DNA of 14,736 bases from Planctomycetaceae bacterium (GCA_018694455.1 JABHNP010000008.1:1-14736), one strand, 5' to 3'; positions 7,787-14,736 are shown, numbered from the stretch's first letter. Notes: generated from the letters alone by a model not told the origin. Made by a program: numbers and translations.

Positions 7787-9186
7787 TACAGATTTTTCTT
7801 TTTTTTCTTTTTTTGGACAGCAGGGAAATACGGAGACTCTGTTCGGGCTGTAGCAAGAAAGGTTTCAAACTTTTCGACTACTGCAGCATTATCGGCAGCA
7901 ACATTCTGTTTTTCTCGAGGGTCATTTTTCAGATCATACAATTCAAGTGGTTCTTCAGTTCCAAAACGGATTGCTTTCCAGTCACCACAACGAACGGCCT
8001 GTTGGAAAGGAGAATGGATCTCCCAGTAATGGATGTCACGGGATTTCTGTTTCTTACCCATTAAGGTTGGTACGACTGAGATACCATCTAAATCCAGAGG
8101 GTTTTTCGCATTGCCCAGCTCGCAAAGTGTCGGGAAAACATCCCGCATGTCCCAGATAAATGAGCTTTTCTTACCAGCCGGAATATGGCCAGGCCAGCGC
8201 ACAGCCATGGCTGCGCGAATGCCTCCTTCGTACAGCAGCCTCTTTGTTCCCCGTAGGCCACCAGCGCTGTCTATCGCTTTTACGAATGGTGGGTTTGGTC
8301 CGTTGTCTGACGTGTAGAAAATTATCGTATCTTCGTCGAGGTGTAGTTCGCTCAGGGTATCAAGAATCTTACCGACCATTTGGTCAGTTCGTGTAATCAT
8401 CGCAGCGTAATGTTGGACTTGCTTGCTGCCGGGGATTCCTTTGTACATTGCAAAAGCAGGATCGGTTTCTGGGATAATGTAGGCCCCGTGCGGCGGCGTT
8501 ACTGCCAGATAAAGAAAAAAAGGTTTGCTCTTGTTTTGACGGATTAATTCAAGAGCTTTCCGTTCCTGTTCGTATGGAATGTAGGTCTCTTTTTTCTTGT
8601 TTTGGTTTCCCGGAACTGAGACCATTCTTCCACCATCCCAAATCTCATCTGGAAAATGGTCATGGGCATGCACCTGGTCAAGATACCCGTACCAGTAATC
8701 GAATCCTTGTTTTTCAGGAACGCCTGCTGATCCAGGATTACCAAGGCCCCACTTGCCAACACCAGCAGTGAAATATCCTGCGGTGTGAAGTGCTTCCGCA
8801 ACGGTTACGTCGCTATCCTCAAGAAACACAAGTGGTCGACCATTTTTCTCACTAAGCTCTTGGGTCAGTGCCTTTGCGGTATTGTCGCGGCGTCGGCAAT
8901 GTCCAGTATGAAGGCCCGTCATCAATACACATCGTGTTGGTGCACAAACGGCTGATCCAGAATAGTGATTGGTGAAGGCCATGCCCTCAGAACACAGGCG
9001 ATCAAAATTTGGGGTCTTGATATGGGGTGATCCGAAGGCGCTGAAGTCACCATACCCAGCATCGTCAAGCATGATATAGATGATGTTTGGTTGTCTGTGA
9101 TCCGTGGTCGTGGCACGGGCATGCGACAGACAGGTAATCCCAAGGATGACGAAAGCAGCGGTCCGCCATGGTTTTATTTCAAGCAT
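7786..9186 (-). CDS. Secreted sulfatase C (arylsulfatase-type, formylglycine-dependent)
   Basis: This 466-residue protein has a signal peptide (hydrophobic 10-21; cleavage probably near A24 or A26). A full sulfatase core follows: D41-D42 in 'YIMLDDAGYGDF', modification motif C81-A-P-T-R85 followed by 'LMTGLHTGH', K145 in 'GKWG', H233 in 'TPPHG', D294-N295 in 'YTSDNGPNP' and K315 in 'GTKR'. The 'GLHTGHCRRRDN' stretch resembles arylsulfatase/N-acetylgalactosamine-6-sulfatase-like members, but that does not fix the substrate. The C-terminal 'LELYDLKNDPREKQNVA' near 414-430 is typical of the family. The last eight residues are six lysines then N-L, encoded by a nearly pure A tract. It is the first gene of the cluster and is preceded by a 383-bp gap. 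I see no Shine-Dalgarno site at the ATG, so the start rests on the signal peptide. Confidence 0.94.
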   Translation of the reverse strand: MLEIKPWRTAAFVILGITCLSHARATTTDHRQPNIIYIMLDDAGYGDFSAFGSPHIKTPNFDRLCSEGMAFTNHYSGSAVCAPTRCVLMTGLHTGHCRRRDNTAKALTQELSEKNGRPLVFLEDSDVTVAEALHTAGYFTAGVGKWGLGNPGSAGVPEKQGFDYWYGYLDQVHAHDHFPDEIWDGGRMVSVPGNQNKKKETYIPYEQERKALELIRQNKSKPFFLYLAVTPPHGAYIIPETDPAFAMYKGIPGSKQVQHYAAMITRTDQMVGKILDTLSELHLDEDTIIFYTSDNGPNPPFVKAIDSAGGLRGTKRLLYEGGIRAAMAVRWPGHIPAGKKSSFIWDMRDVFPTLCELGNAKNPLDLDGISVVPTLMGKKQKSRDIHYWEIHSPFQQAVRCGDWKAIRFGTEEPLELYDLKNDPREKQNVAADNAAVVEKFETFLATARTESPYFPAVQKKKKKKNL

Positions 9187-9569
9187 TGTCAGCCATTCTT
9201 GCGTAGTGTTTAAGAAGTTCTGTTTCTGTTCCCCTTCGCGTGAGACAGTCCGGGGAATGTTTCGCTCCCGGTGTAGTTAGTGTGGATAGTACATCATAAT
9301 GTTGCAAGTTTTGAGACGTCCGTTCTGTTCCACAAAAAGCATTCGAGGAAGGCTTTTCTATGCCTCAGTCGGAATCCTTCACGCCAGCTCTTTTTCTGAG
9401 GTGATCACTACGAGGAGAGTGGTCGAGGGAGTCCTGGCTGAGAGTGCGAGATCTGTTTCAGACAGTAATGTACTCAATTTTGTTGGTGCTTGAGTGTTGT
9501 GTGTTTGAAAAGCCAGAACATCTGAGATCAACTTACTGGCCCGGCAAGGCGCTGTTCTCTTGGGAATTC
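9187..9569. other. Intergenic region upstream of the sulfatase/sialidase cluster
   Basis: This is 383 bp between the stop of the DinB-like gene and the start of sulfatase C, both on the minus strand. Short open frames occur on each strand, but none shows a recognisable motif, ribosome site or bacterial-protein-like composition. It is the natural place for the promoter of the sulfatase cluster. On the minus strand near 9300 a TATGAT hexamer fits a -10 element, but no acceptable -35 lies 16-18 bp upstream. I cannot name a promoter, operator, riboswitch or small RNA here. Confidence 0.4.
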
Positions 9570-10118
9570 TTAAGCGTGTTTTTTCAGTATTGCTTTGATC
9601 TGGGAAACATGAAGCCATAAATGCATTGCGAGCGCTGCATATAATCCACGGCTGTTCAGTGAACCAAAAATGCGGTGATGTACTCTGTTGCGGCTAGTCA
9701 GCGATATTCGGTCGGGCAATGTCTCGATCTGTCTGGCGTGCTTATAAAAATCTTTCAGGACATCAGAGCCAGCCGGCCCGGTAGTGTCGAAGCGGCTGAT
9801 GTCACCAAGGCTCGGCCGTTCGCCGCGCTCAAGCAATTCAATCAGGTGGAGTATCTCAATGTGGACTTGATCAGTGTGTTTAATCGTCATGTACACCGAC
9901 CAGTTCAGCATCGTCGGTGTGAGCCCTGGTTGAGGTTTTATCGATCCCGGCGTCTTGAGAATGTCATGAGATGGCTCAGCAAGAAGCATGTTGATTTCTT
10001 GAATGCCTCTGGCAAATTGATTTCGATTGGTGGTGATTGAACGACAGCCGTAGCCAAGCCAGAACGCGATGCGTGCGATCAAGATTTCAATTATGCTCTT
10101 CATTTTCCTTACACACAT
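9570..10118 (-). CDS. Small DinB-superfamily protein (putative metal-binding four-helix bundle)
   Basis: This 182-residue protein is probably a DinB-superfamily member. The evidence is a histidine pattern: H81 in 'TIKHTDQVH', and H166 and H170 in 'AMHLWLHVSQI'. It follows the DinB plan of one His after the first helices and an HxxxH pair near the C-terminus, with 'HRIFGSLN' ahead of the last helix. Family members include thiol-dependent transferases and many proteins of unknown function; no reaction can be assigned. The N-terminus (residues 9-24, 'IIEILIARIAFWLGYG') is unusually hydrophobic and could be a membrane anchor or just the first helix. The start is uncertain: ATG at 10118 has little upstream support, while ATG at 10103 (codon 6) has AAGGA two bases ahead, an unusually short spacing. 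It stands alone, 383 bp from the sulfatase cluster and divergent from the GTPase pair. Confidence 0.65.
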   Translation of the reverse strand: MCVRKMKSIIEILIARIAFWLGYGCRSITTNRNQFARGIQEINMLLAEPSHDILKTPGSIKPQPGLTPTMLNWSVYMTIKHTDQVHIEILHLIELLERGERPSLGDISRFDTTGPAGSDVLKDFYKHARQIETLPDRISLTSRNRVHHRIFGSLNSRGLYAALAMHLWLHVSQIKAILKKHA

Positions 10119-10481
10119 GACTTTCGATGAATGTTCATGTTTTTTCGAGAGTAATGTATGAAGCCTACGCCCTGCAAGAAGGTTGTAAAGGTTCTCGTTG
10201 GTAGCTTTTGGCCTTGCGTTACTAAGGTGAAAATCCGTGTACGGTCTCCTTTTATTCTCGGTTGTTGATGATAGTACAGCCCCTTTTTGTGATGTCAGAA
10301 CTCTACTGGTGTGAGGCGGCTTTCTTGGGTCAGTTTGTGTGTAGCATTGCTGAAAAGTATGAGTTATTTCCTTTCGGCTTCGTCAATTAGTAGTATGCAT
10401 GCAGAAAGCTCACTTGTTTGATGCTGGAGTGGTGTGATTTGCACTTCATTACTATTTGCACACAACTATTATTTTCACTGA
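10119..10481. other. Divergent intergenic region between the DinB-like gene and the GTPase pair
   Basis: This is 363 bp between divergent genes, so it should hold promoters for both. I see no tRNA, no clear RNA fold and no supportable small gene. Two small sequence patterns stand out: an inverted repeat ATGAA-TG-TTCAT at 10127-10138, near the DinB-like start, and a direct repeat ATTTGCAC at its right end (listed separately). No convincing -35/-10 pair was found. Confidence 0.4.
10437..10461 (+). repeat. Direct repeat ATTTGCAC x2, 17-bp period, upstream of the DUF2868 gene
   Basis: ATTTGCAC occurs at 10437-10444 and again at 10454-10461, both in the same orientation, 21-45 bp before the ATG at 10482. 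The placement fits a tandem regulator site or promoter-overlapping operator. The units are only eight bases long, so chance is possible. TATTAT at 10467-10472 is -10-like but too far from the first TTGCAC and too close to the second for a standard promoter. Confidence 0.3.
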
Positions 10482-11975
10482 ATGAATACCCGTTGGTCGA
10501 TGTCACATACGCAATCAAAACGTGCTGGGTTGCTAGGCAATAGGTGCCACACGCCCGGTTGGACGTTGGGTGATGTTATTGACTTCGAGGAAGCAGAGCA
10601 GCGAGCGCTTGTAAGCCGAGATGGCGAAAGCGAATTGCATGAAGATAGGAGAGCTTTATTAGAAGTTTTTCCGATGCAGGAAGTGTCTCAGGATAGACGA
10701 GCAGCGTTGTTCCGAGCCTGGCTTGATGTCGTCAGAATAAGAGACTCCCGTCTCTTTGGAGCAGGCGTTGACAGGGTTTTTGGCGTGCTGAACATCGCAT
10801 CGTGGGTAATCGGTTTAGCGCTAGGTGGTTTCGCAGTTCCGGCATATCTGGCGTACAACGGTAGAAAGCCCATTAATATAACGGTGGTTTTCTTTGGTCT
10901 AATTGTTGTGCCCTGGGTCATAACGTTTGGAAGTATGTTCTTTTCAATCTGGCTGAGAGGCACCTCAGTGAAAGGGGGCGTCGGCAGCACGCTTGCGTTT
11001 CTTTTTTCAAGATTCTCTCGGGAATGGAAGGAGAGTTGGAAAGAATTTACGAGAGTCCTCAAACAGCATGGCAGGCGAATCACTAATATTTCAAGCTGGC
11101 TCTTTTTCAGTTTCACTCAGCAGATTGCGTGTGGATTCGGGCTTGGTGCGCTCGGGAGCATTCTTTTTCATGTGACAGCGGTAGATCTTGCTTTTGGGTG
11201 GGAGAGTACCCTGAATGTTGGTGCAGAACTTATGCATGGACTGGCAACGTTCATTGCAACACCGTGGGCCTGGTTTTGTGGATCTGGTGTTCCTACGCTT
11301 GATCAGATTCGAGAGTCTAGGTTTTCGTATCTTTCTGGCATGGAGACCATAAGTGTGTCCGCCACGCGTTCATGGTGGCCTTTTCTGGTTGGCTGTCTTT
11401 TCTTTTATGTTGTGGTGCCACGGGTCGCTCTGAGTGCTGTTGCCCATTGGATGTTCTCCTGGCGGCTCGCCTCGCTCGATTTCAACCGAACTCAGGACTT
11501 GGCTCTCATGAGGACACTTCGTGGCCCTCGGTTTCAGACGGAAACGCCTTCAAGAACTGGGCATCTTGGCGGTACAGCGGAAGGGCAGGTTCTTTCGTTT
11601 TCCAAGGACGGATCATGGAATCTGCTGATAGGAGAGGGGCTCGGTTATGAAGAAGAATACGTTCAAAAGCAGGTGGAGAACGTGCTGCACGGGACAATCC
11701 AACGTGTTACACGCTTTGAAGTTGATTATGCAGATGGCAACGGGCAGGTGCTGAAATCACTGGCGAGTAGTGAAGATGGTGTCGTTGTTGCTATTCCCGC
11801 TGATACGAATCCAGTTGACGCGATAGCTGGTACGTTACAGGCATTTTACGAGACATCTCCCTCAAAGGATAATGTCATTGTTCTTTTCGGGCCGGAACAG
11901 CAGCGGCAGGATTTATGGAGGCGGTGGCTTCGAGAGAAGGAGCTTGATTTCGACGTAGTTGCGGTCCCTGAATGA
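10482..11975 (+). CDS. DUF2868-type multi-pass membrane protein, partner of the downstream GTPase
   Basis: This 497-residue protein matches the DUF2868 family as I remember it. An acidic/basic cytoplasmic N-terminus (about 25-95, 'TLGDVIDFEEAEQRAL', 'DSRLFGAGVDR') precedes hydrophobic segments near 102-124, 132-158, 205-232 and 297-323, with a weaker one near 247-265. 'SRFSYLSGMETISVSATRSWWPFLVG' contains the conserved-looking stretch before the last segment, and 'PRVALSAVAHWMFSWRLASLDF' leads out of it. Residues about 330-497 form a soluble C-terminal domain ending 'DFDVVAVPE'. There is no signal peptide or catalytic motif. In Proteobacteria, genes of this family sit directly before DUF3482 GTPases, as here. 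Their function is unknown; a membrane receptor or effector for the GTPase is my inference. No Shine-Dalgarno site supports ATG 10482 over ATG 10500 (codon 7). Confidence 0.8.
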   Translation: MNTRWSMSHTQSKRAGLLGNRCHTPGWTLGDVIDFEEAEQRALVSRDGESELHEDRRALLEVFPMQEVSQDRRAALFRAWLDVVRIRDSRLFGAGVDRVFGVLNIASWVIGLALGGFAVPAYLAYNGRKPINITVVFFGLIVVPWVITFGSMFFSIWLRGTSVKGGVGSTLAFLFSRFSREWKESWKEFTRVLKQHGRRITNISSWLFFSFTQQIACGFGLGALGSILFHVTAVDLAFGWESTLNVGAELMHGLATFIATPWAWFCGSGVPTLDQIRESRFSYLSGMETISVSATRSWWPFLVGCLFFYVVVPRVALSAVAHWMFSWRLASLDFNRTQDLALMRTLRGPRFQTETPSRTGHLGGTAEGQVLSFSKDGSWNLLIGEGLGYEEEYVQKQVENVLHGTIQRVTRFEVDYADGNGQVLKSLASSEDGVVVAIPADTNPVDAIAGTLQAFYETSPSKDNVIVLFGPEQQRQDLWRRWLREKELDFDVVAVPE

Positions 11976-12036
11976 TGAAGAGAACAGCATGATGAAGAGA
12001 CAGCATAATGAAGAGATTGGTATGACGAAGAAGCCA
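11971..12036 (+). repeat. Imperfect tandem repeats at the DUF2868/GTPase junction, carrying several start codons
   Basis: Four related units follow one another: 11971-11988 (18 bp), 11989-12004 (16 bp), 12005-12021 (17 bp) and the start of a fourth at 12022. Each has the form AT-(G/A)-A-(T/C)-GAAGA plus a short tail. The block contains the upstream stop (TGA 11973-11975), in-frame ATGs at 11989, 11992 and 12022, and purine-rich GAAGAG stretches ahead of the ATGs at 11989 and 12022. A TTG at 11959 is also in frame. Confidence 0.6.
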
Positions 12037-13530
12037 GCCTTTGCCCTTGTTGGTGCCGTGAATCACGGCAAATCGAGTATCGCAGCGACCCTTGTCGAGC
12101 AGGGGAATGTTGGTGTAAGTGCTGACCCGGGTATGACTCAGTTGAGCCAAAAGATTGAGCATCATTCCAGTGAGTTTGTGCTGTGGGATACGCCTGGATT
12201 CCAAGATCCGCGAACCATGCTTGCTGAACTTAGGTCCCAGCTATCAGAGGCGAGAAAGCCACTCGCAGTGCTGCAGCAGTTTTCTGAAAAGTATGCATCA
12301 ACCAACACGTTTGAAGCGGAGCGAGAGGTATGCAAGGTTCTTCAGGATGAACCTGCGATCTTATATGTCATTGACTCATCAAAGCCGCTGCGCAAAATCC
12401 ATGAGGCCGAGATGGAACTGCTCATGCTTACTGGGCTTCCACGGCTTGCCATATTGAATCCTACGGCATTCCCAGAACACGAGGCAGAGTGGCGAGCAAA
12501 ACTTGGTCAACGATTTGGAGCAGTTACTGCATTCAATGCTCATCAAGCAAGTGCCCACGATCGCGTAGCGATTGTGCGTACCTTGGCTACAGTTGTTGAT
12601 AAATGGCGAGATGCTCTGTCAAAAATTGCTGACGAAATTGAAAGTGACTGGGCGCATCGCGTGAATGAATCAGCACATATTATTGTTGATTTGGTAGCAA
12701 AAAGTATCGGACATACTCGCAGTGTCAAGGTTGCACCTGGAGAAGATAAGCAACCGCTCATCGATGCTGCAAAGCGTGGGTTTCATGCAGATCTACAGCA
12801 GAAGGAACGGGTTTTACACAGTAAACTCCAGTCGCTTTTTCTTCATGACAAAGTTGGGCTGGCAGATAAGGTGGAACTCACGTACCTCAACGATCTTTTT
12901 AGTAGCGAAACCTGGCAGGTGTTTGGATTGCCGTGGTGGGCACTTCTATCCGGTGGTGTTTCTGTGGGAGCGGTGGTTGGGGGTACGACTGGTGCAAAAA
13001 TTGGGGCAGGCGGGGAAATCGCCATGCCCTCTGGTATTCCTTTAACCGTCGGAGCCCTTGCCGGTGTGCTTGTTGGTGGAGTGGGCGGCGGTGTCGGTGC
13101 CATGTATTGGGGGAAGTCAGTTGCTCAGCCAGCGGTAACTGAAGGAGAGAAGCCATCGACTCTGACAGCGATGCCGCAGTCGCTCTTACGAAAGACATTT
13201 GGACACCTTTCCCAGACAGGCACCACAATCACCATTGGTCCGATACAAGGAAAAAACTTTGCCTATGTACTTATTGATAGAGCAATCGGGCTTGTGACTC
13301 ACCTTGCGCATCGAACTCATGCTGTTAGTGGCGTAGAGACTCTTCATGCTGCTGATATAAAGCGGGAGCTAGATTCCCGGAACGCCTCTGCAGACCATTG
13401 GCCTAAGAGTCTCACTACGTGCTGTGAAATATTCCTTGAAAAGACACGAAAAAAAATTGCAACGCCTGCCGATCTCGAGGCTTTTGAAAACAAGCTTGGC
13501 CAGCATATTCACAAGGTAGTGGAAGGCTAG
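11989..13530 (+). CDS. DUF3482-type P-loop GTPase with glycine-rich membrane segment
   Basis: Counted from ATG 11989 this is 513 residues; in-frame TTG 11959 (523 residues, overlapping the previous gene) and ATG 12022 (502 residues) are alternatives. The 12022 start puts the first strand of the G domain closest to the N-terminus. Visible motifs are Walker A/G1 G-A-V-N-H-G-K-S at 22-29, a G2-like T50, and G3 D67-T-P-G70. The usual G4 NKxD is replaced by 'LNPTAFPEHEAEW' near 156-168, as I recall for this family. A charged helical region (about 200-300) precedes a Gly-rich hydrophobic region (about 322-371, many GG and GxxxG pairs) that should enter or bind the membrane, then a soluble tail. It lies 13 bp after the DUF2868 gene and is surely co-transcribed. 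By analogy with other membrane GTPases it may sense or remodel membranes; no function is established. Confidence 0.85.
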   Translation: MMKRQHNEEIGMTKKPAFALVGAVNHGKSSIAATLVEQGNVGVSADPGMTQLSQKIEHHSSEFVLWDTPGFQDPRTMLAELRSQLSEARKPLAVLQQFSEKYASTNTFEAEREVCKVLQDEPAILYVIDSSKPLRKIHEAEMELLMLTGLPRLAILNPTAFPEHEAEWRAKLGQRFGAVTAFNAHQASAHDRVAIVRTLATVVDKWRDALSKIADEIESDWAHRVNESAHIIVDLVAKSIGHTRSVKVAPGEDKQPLIDAAKRGFHADLQQKERVLHSKLQSLFLHDKVGLADKVELTYLNDLFSSETWQVFGLPWWALLSGGVSVGAVVGGTTGAKIGAGGEIAMPSGIPLTVGALAGVLVGGVGGGVGAMYWGKSVAQPAVTEGEKPSTLTAMPQSLLRKTFGHLSQTGTTITIGPIQGKNFAYVLIDRAIGLVTHLAHRTHAVSGVETLHAADIKRELDSRNASADHWPKSLTTCCEIFLEKTRKKIATPADLEAFENKLGQHIHKVVEG

Positions 13531-13546
13531 GCTGTCCACTGCAGCC
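13530..13546. terminator. Small hairpin between convergent genes (possible weak terminator)
   Basis: GGCTG and CAGCC, extended by a T-G wobble pair around a five-base loop, form a short stem right after the GTPase stop codon. ATTATTATTA follows instead of a T-run, so intrinsic termination is doubtful. The whole convergent gap is only 64 bp (13531-13594), and nothing better is visible for either gene. Confidence 0.25.
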
Positions 13547-13594
13547 ATTATTATTACGGTGTTAATGTGGGGCGATTGATGGCAGGGAATCGAA

Positions 13595-14736
13595 TCAGAG
13601 CACGCCATACATCGCTGCAATGCCAACAACGAAGATGAGTCCAAGAACGCCAATCAGGGTTTCTTGTACCGTCCACGTTTTCAGTGTCTCGCCGACGGAT
13701 AGCCCGAGAAACTTTCCAACGAGCCAGAAGCCCGAGTCATTCACGTGAGAGGCAATCGATGCTCCCGATGCAATTGCTATGGTGACAAGTGCAGCAAACG
13801 GTTCGGGCTGCCCTGCGGCCATGACGAGTGGTGCAACCAGCCCAGCGGCGGTAATCATGGCGACAGTCGCTGAGCCTTGTAAAACACGAATGATAGCGGC
13901 CACCACCCATGCAAGGACAACCGTAGGTAGTGCTGCCGCTGTAAGCGATGAGGCAACAGCATCACCCGCTCCAGAATCAATGAGGACTTGTTTGAATACA
14001 CCGCCAGCGCCGGTCACAAGCAGGATTACCCCGGCTGGCTCGAGTGCCCGCTCAGCAATTCGCTGCACATCCTCGGCTGGCATTCCGAGTCGCTTGCCGA
14101 GGAAATAAAATGCTGCAAGTGTTGCAATCAAGAGGGCGGTAAACGGATGGCCTACAAGCATGAGCCAGAGTGCAGCCGGTGACTCTTCACCAAGGATGGC
14201 TCGTGAAGCTGTTTCACAGACTATGAGTACGAGTGGTAGCACAAGCAGTGCGACAACAATTCCCAGGTGCGGAGACTTTCGCTGTGGTGCTGTTGTGTCG
14301 GGGGGTATATCGAGAGAAACATTCCCCGAGGCAACCTTTGATAAGACCTGCGAAGCAAAGATAGCTGTGATGATAAGCGTTGGAAGGCCAGCGGCAATTC
14401 CGACAGTAATGACCCAGCCAAGATCAGCGCCAAGCATCGCGGCGACGGCTGTTGGTCCTGGAGTTGGTGGAACGAAGGCGTGTGTTACAGCCATGCCTAC
14501 AAGCATGGGAAGGGCAAACTTGGTCACCGGTTGTCCGGTTCGTTTTGCAGCAGCAACAGCCAGCGGTAGCAGCATGACAAGGGCAACATCGAGGAACACA
14601 GGGATGCAGACAAGAAACCCAACAAGTCCGAGCGCAAGTGCTGCCTGCTGTGGGCCGAAGAACTTTACAAGTCTGTCAGCAAGTTTCTCCGCGCCACCAG
14701 ACTGTTCAAGCATCATGCCGAAGATAGAACCAAGTC
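13595..14736 (-). CDS. GntP-family gluconate/H+ symporter, 5'-truncated by the window edge
   Basis: The frame is open from the stop at 13595 to the right edge. The six codons before ATG 14716 continue the family sequence ('LGSIFGMMLEQSGGAEKLAD'), so that ATG is internal, not the start. About 380 codons are visible against roughly 440-450 in the family, so some 60-70 N-terminal residues are missing. The visible part is a string of hydrophobic transmembrane helices and contains the family-typical H-A-F-V-P-P-T-P-G-P (about 14453-14485), 'SGASIASHVNDSGFW' and 'LKTWTVQETLIGVLG' near the C-terminus. GntP permeases carry gluconate or related sugar acids across the inner membrane with protons. Uptake of sugar acids would fit a glycan-degrading life, but the gene is convergent with the GTPase gene and not part of the sulfatase cluster. 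Exact substrate is unknown. Confidence 0.92.
   Translation of the reverse strand, partial: LGSIFGMMLEQSGGAEKLADRLVKFFGPQQAALALGLVGFLVCIPVFLDVALVMLLPLAVAAAKRTGQPVTKFALPMLVGMAVTHAFVPPTPGPTAVAAMLGADLGWVITVGIAAGLPTLIITAIFASQVLSKVASGNVSLDIPPDTTAPQRKSPHLGIVVALLVLPLVLIVCETASRAILGEESPAALWLMLVGHPFTALLIATLAAFYFLGKRLGMPAEDVQRIAERALEPAGVILLVTGAGGVFKQVLIDSGAGDAVASSLTAAALPTVVLAWVVAAIIRVLQGSATVAMITAAGLVAPLVMAAGQPEPFAALVTIAIASGASIASHVNDSGFWLVGKFLGLSVGETLKTWTVQETLIGVLGLIFVVGIAAMYGVL

Noticed and set aside
7781..8064. Plus-strand open frames with phenylalanine-rich starts opposite the end of sulfatase C
   Set aside because: They are antisense readings of the A-rich lysine tail and of a secure sulfatase coding sequence.
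9401..9408. GTGATCAC palindrome upstream of the sulfatase cluster, resembling half of a CRP/FNR-type site
   Set aside because: An eight-base palindrome is expected about once or more in a gap of this size, and the full TGTGA-N6-TCACA form is absent.
9299..9493. A 64-codon plus-strand open frame in the gap upstream of sulfatase C
   Set aside because: It has no ribosome site and no recognisable motif. A minus-strand frame of similar length overlaps it, and its composition looks random.
11972..11975. ATGA overlap at the DUF2868 stop, suggesting a 4-bp coupled start for the GTPase
   Set aside because: That ATG is in a different frame from the GTPase. The in-frame starts are TTG 11959 and ATG 11989, 11992 and 12022.
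14714..14716. ATG at 14716 as the start of the GntP gene
   Set aside because: The open frame continues to the window edge, and the codons before it encode residues typical of the family, so the gene is truncated by the window, not started here.

Overview
The gene content points to a planctomycete (Planctomycetota), probably aquatic. Three secreted sulfatases sit beside a planctomycete-type cytochrome protein (PSCyt1/DUF1587/DUF1592/DUF1588/DUF1585) and its DUF1552 partner, a combination known mainly from that phylum and its relatives. Strong Shine-Dalgarno sites are scarce. The species cannot be named from this window.

Positions 1-9186 hold a minus-strand gene block, read right to left: sulfatase C (9186-7786), a Tat-exported DUF1552 protein (7648-6320), a DUF1592-family di-heme c-type cytochrome protein (6323-3759, overlapping the previous gene by 4 bp), a sulfatase with a C-terminal HEAT-like tail (3746-1854), a GH33-type sialidase (1836-670), and the first 208 codons of another sulfatase that runs off the left edge (624-1). 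Gaps within the block are -4, 12, 17 and 45 bp, plus one of 137 bp between sulfatase C and DUF1552. The five genes downstream of that gap look like one operon, perhaps with sulfatase C as its first gene. All six products carry export signals. Together they suggest extracytoplasmic removal of sulfate and sialic-acid-like caps from a complex glycan. The DUF1552/DUF1592 pair may supply a redox or other unknown step.

Positions 9187-10481 hold a small DinB-superfamily protein on the minus strand (10118-9570), flanked by two gaps of about 370 bp in which I see no convincing gene.

Positions 10482-13530 hold a plus-strand pair of different character: a multi-pass membrane protein (DUF2868 type) followed by a P-loop GTPase with a glycine-rich C-terminal membrane segment (DUF3482 type). 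Their junction is made of short imperfect tandem repeats offering several in-frame start codons. This uncharacterised membrane GTPase pair is the best candidate here for an undescribed system.

Positions 13595-14736 hold a convergent, 5'-truncated GntP-family gluconate/H+ symporter gene. No rRNA, tRNA, CRISPR array, transposase or integrase is visible.
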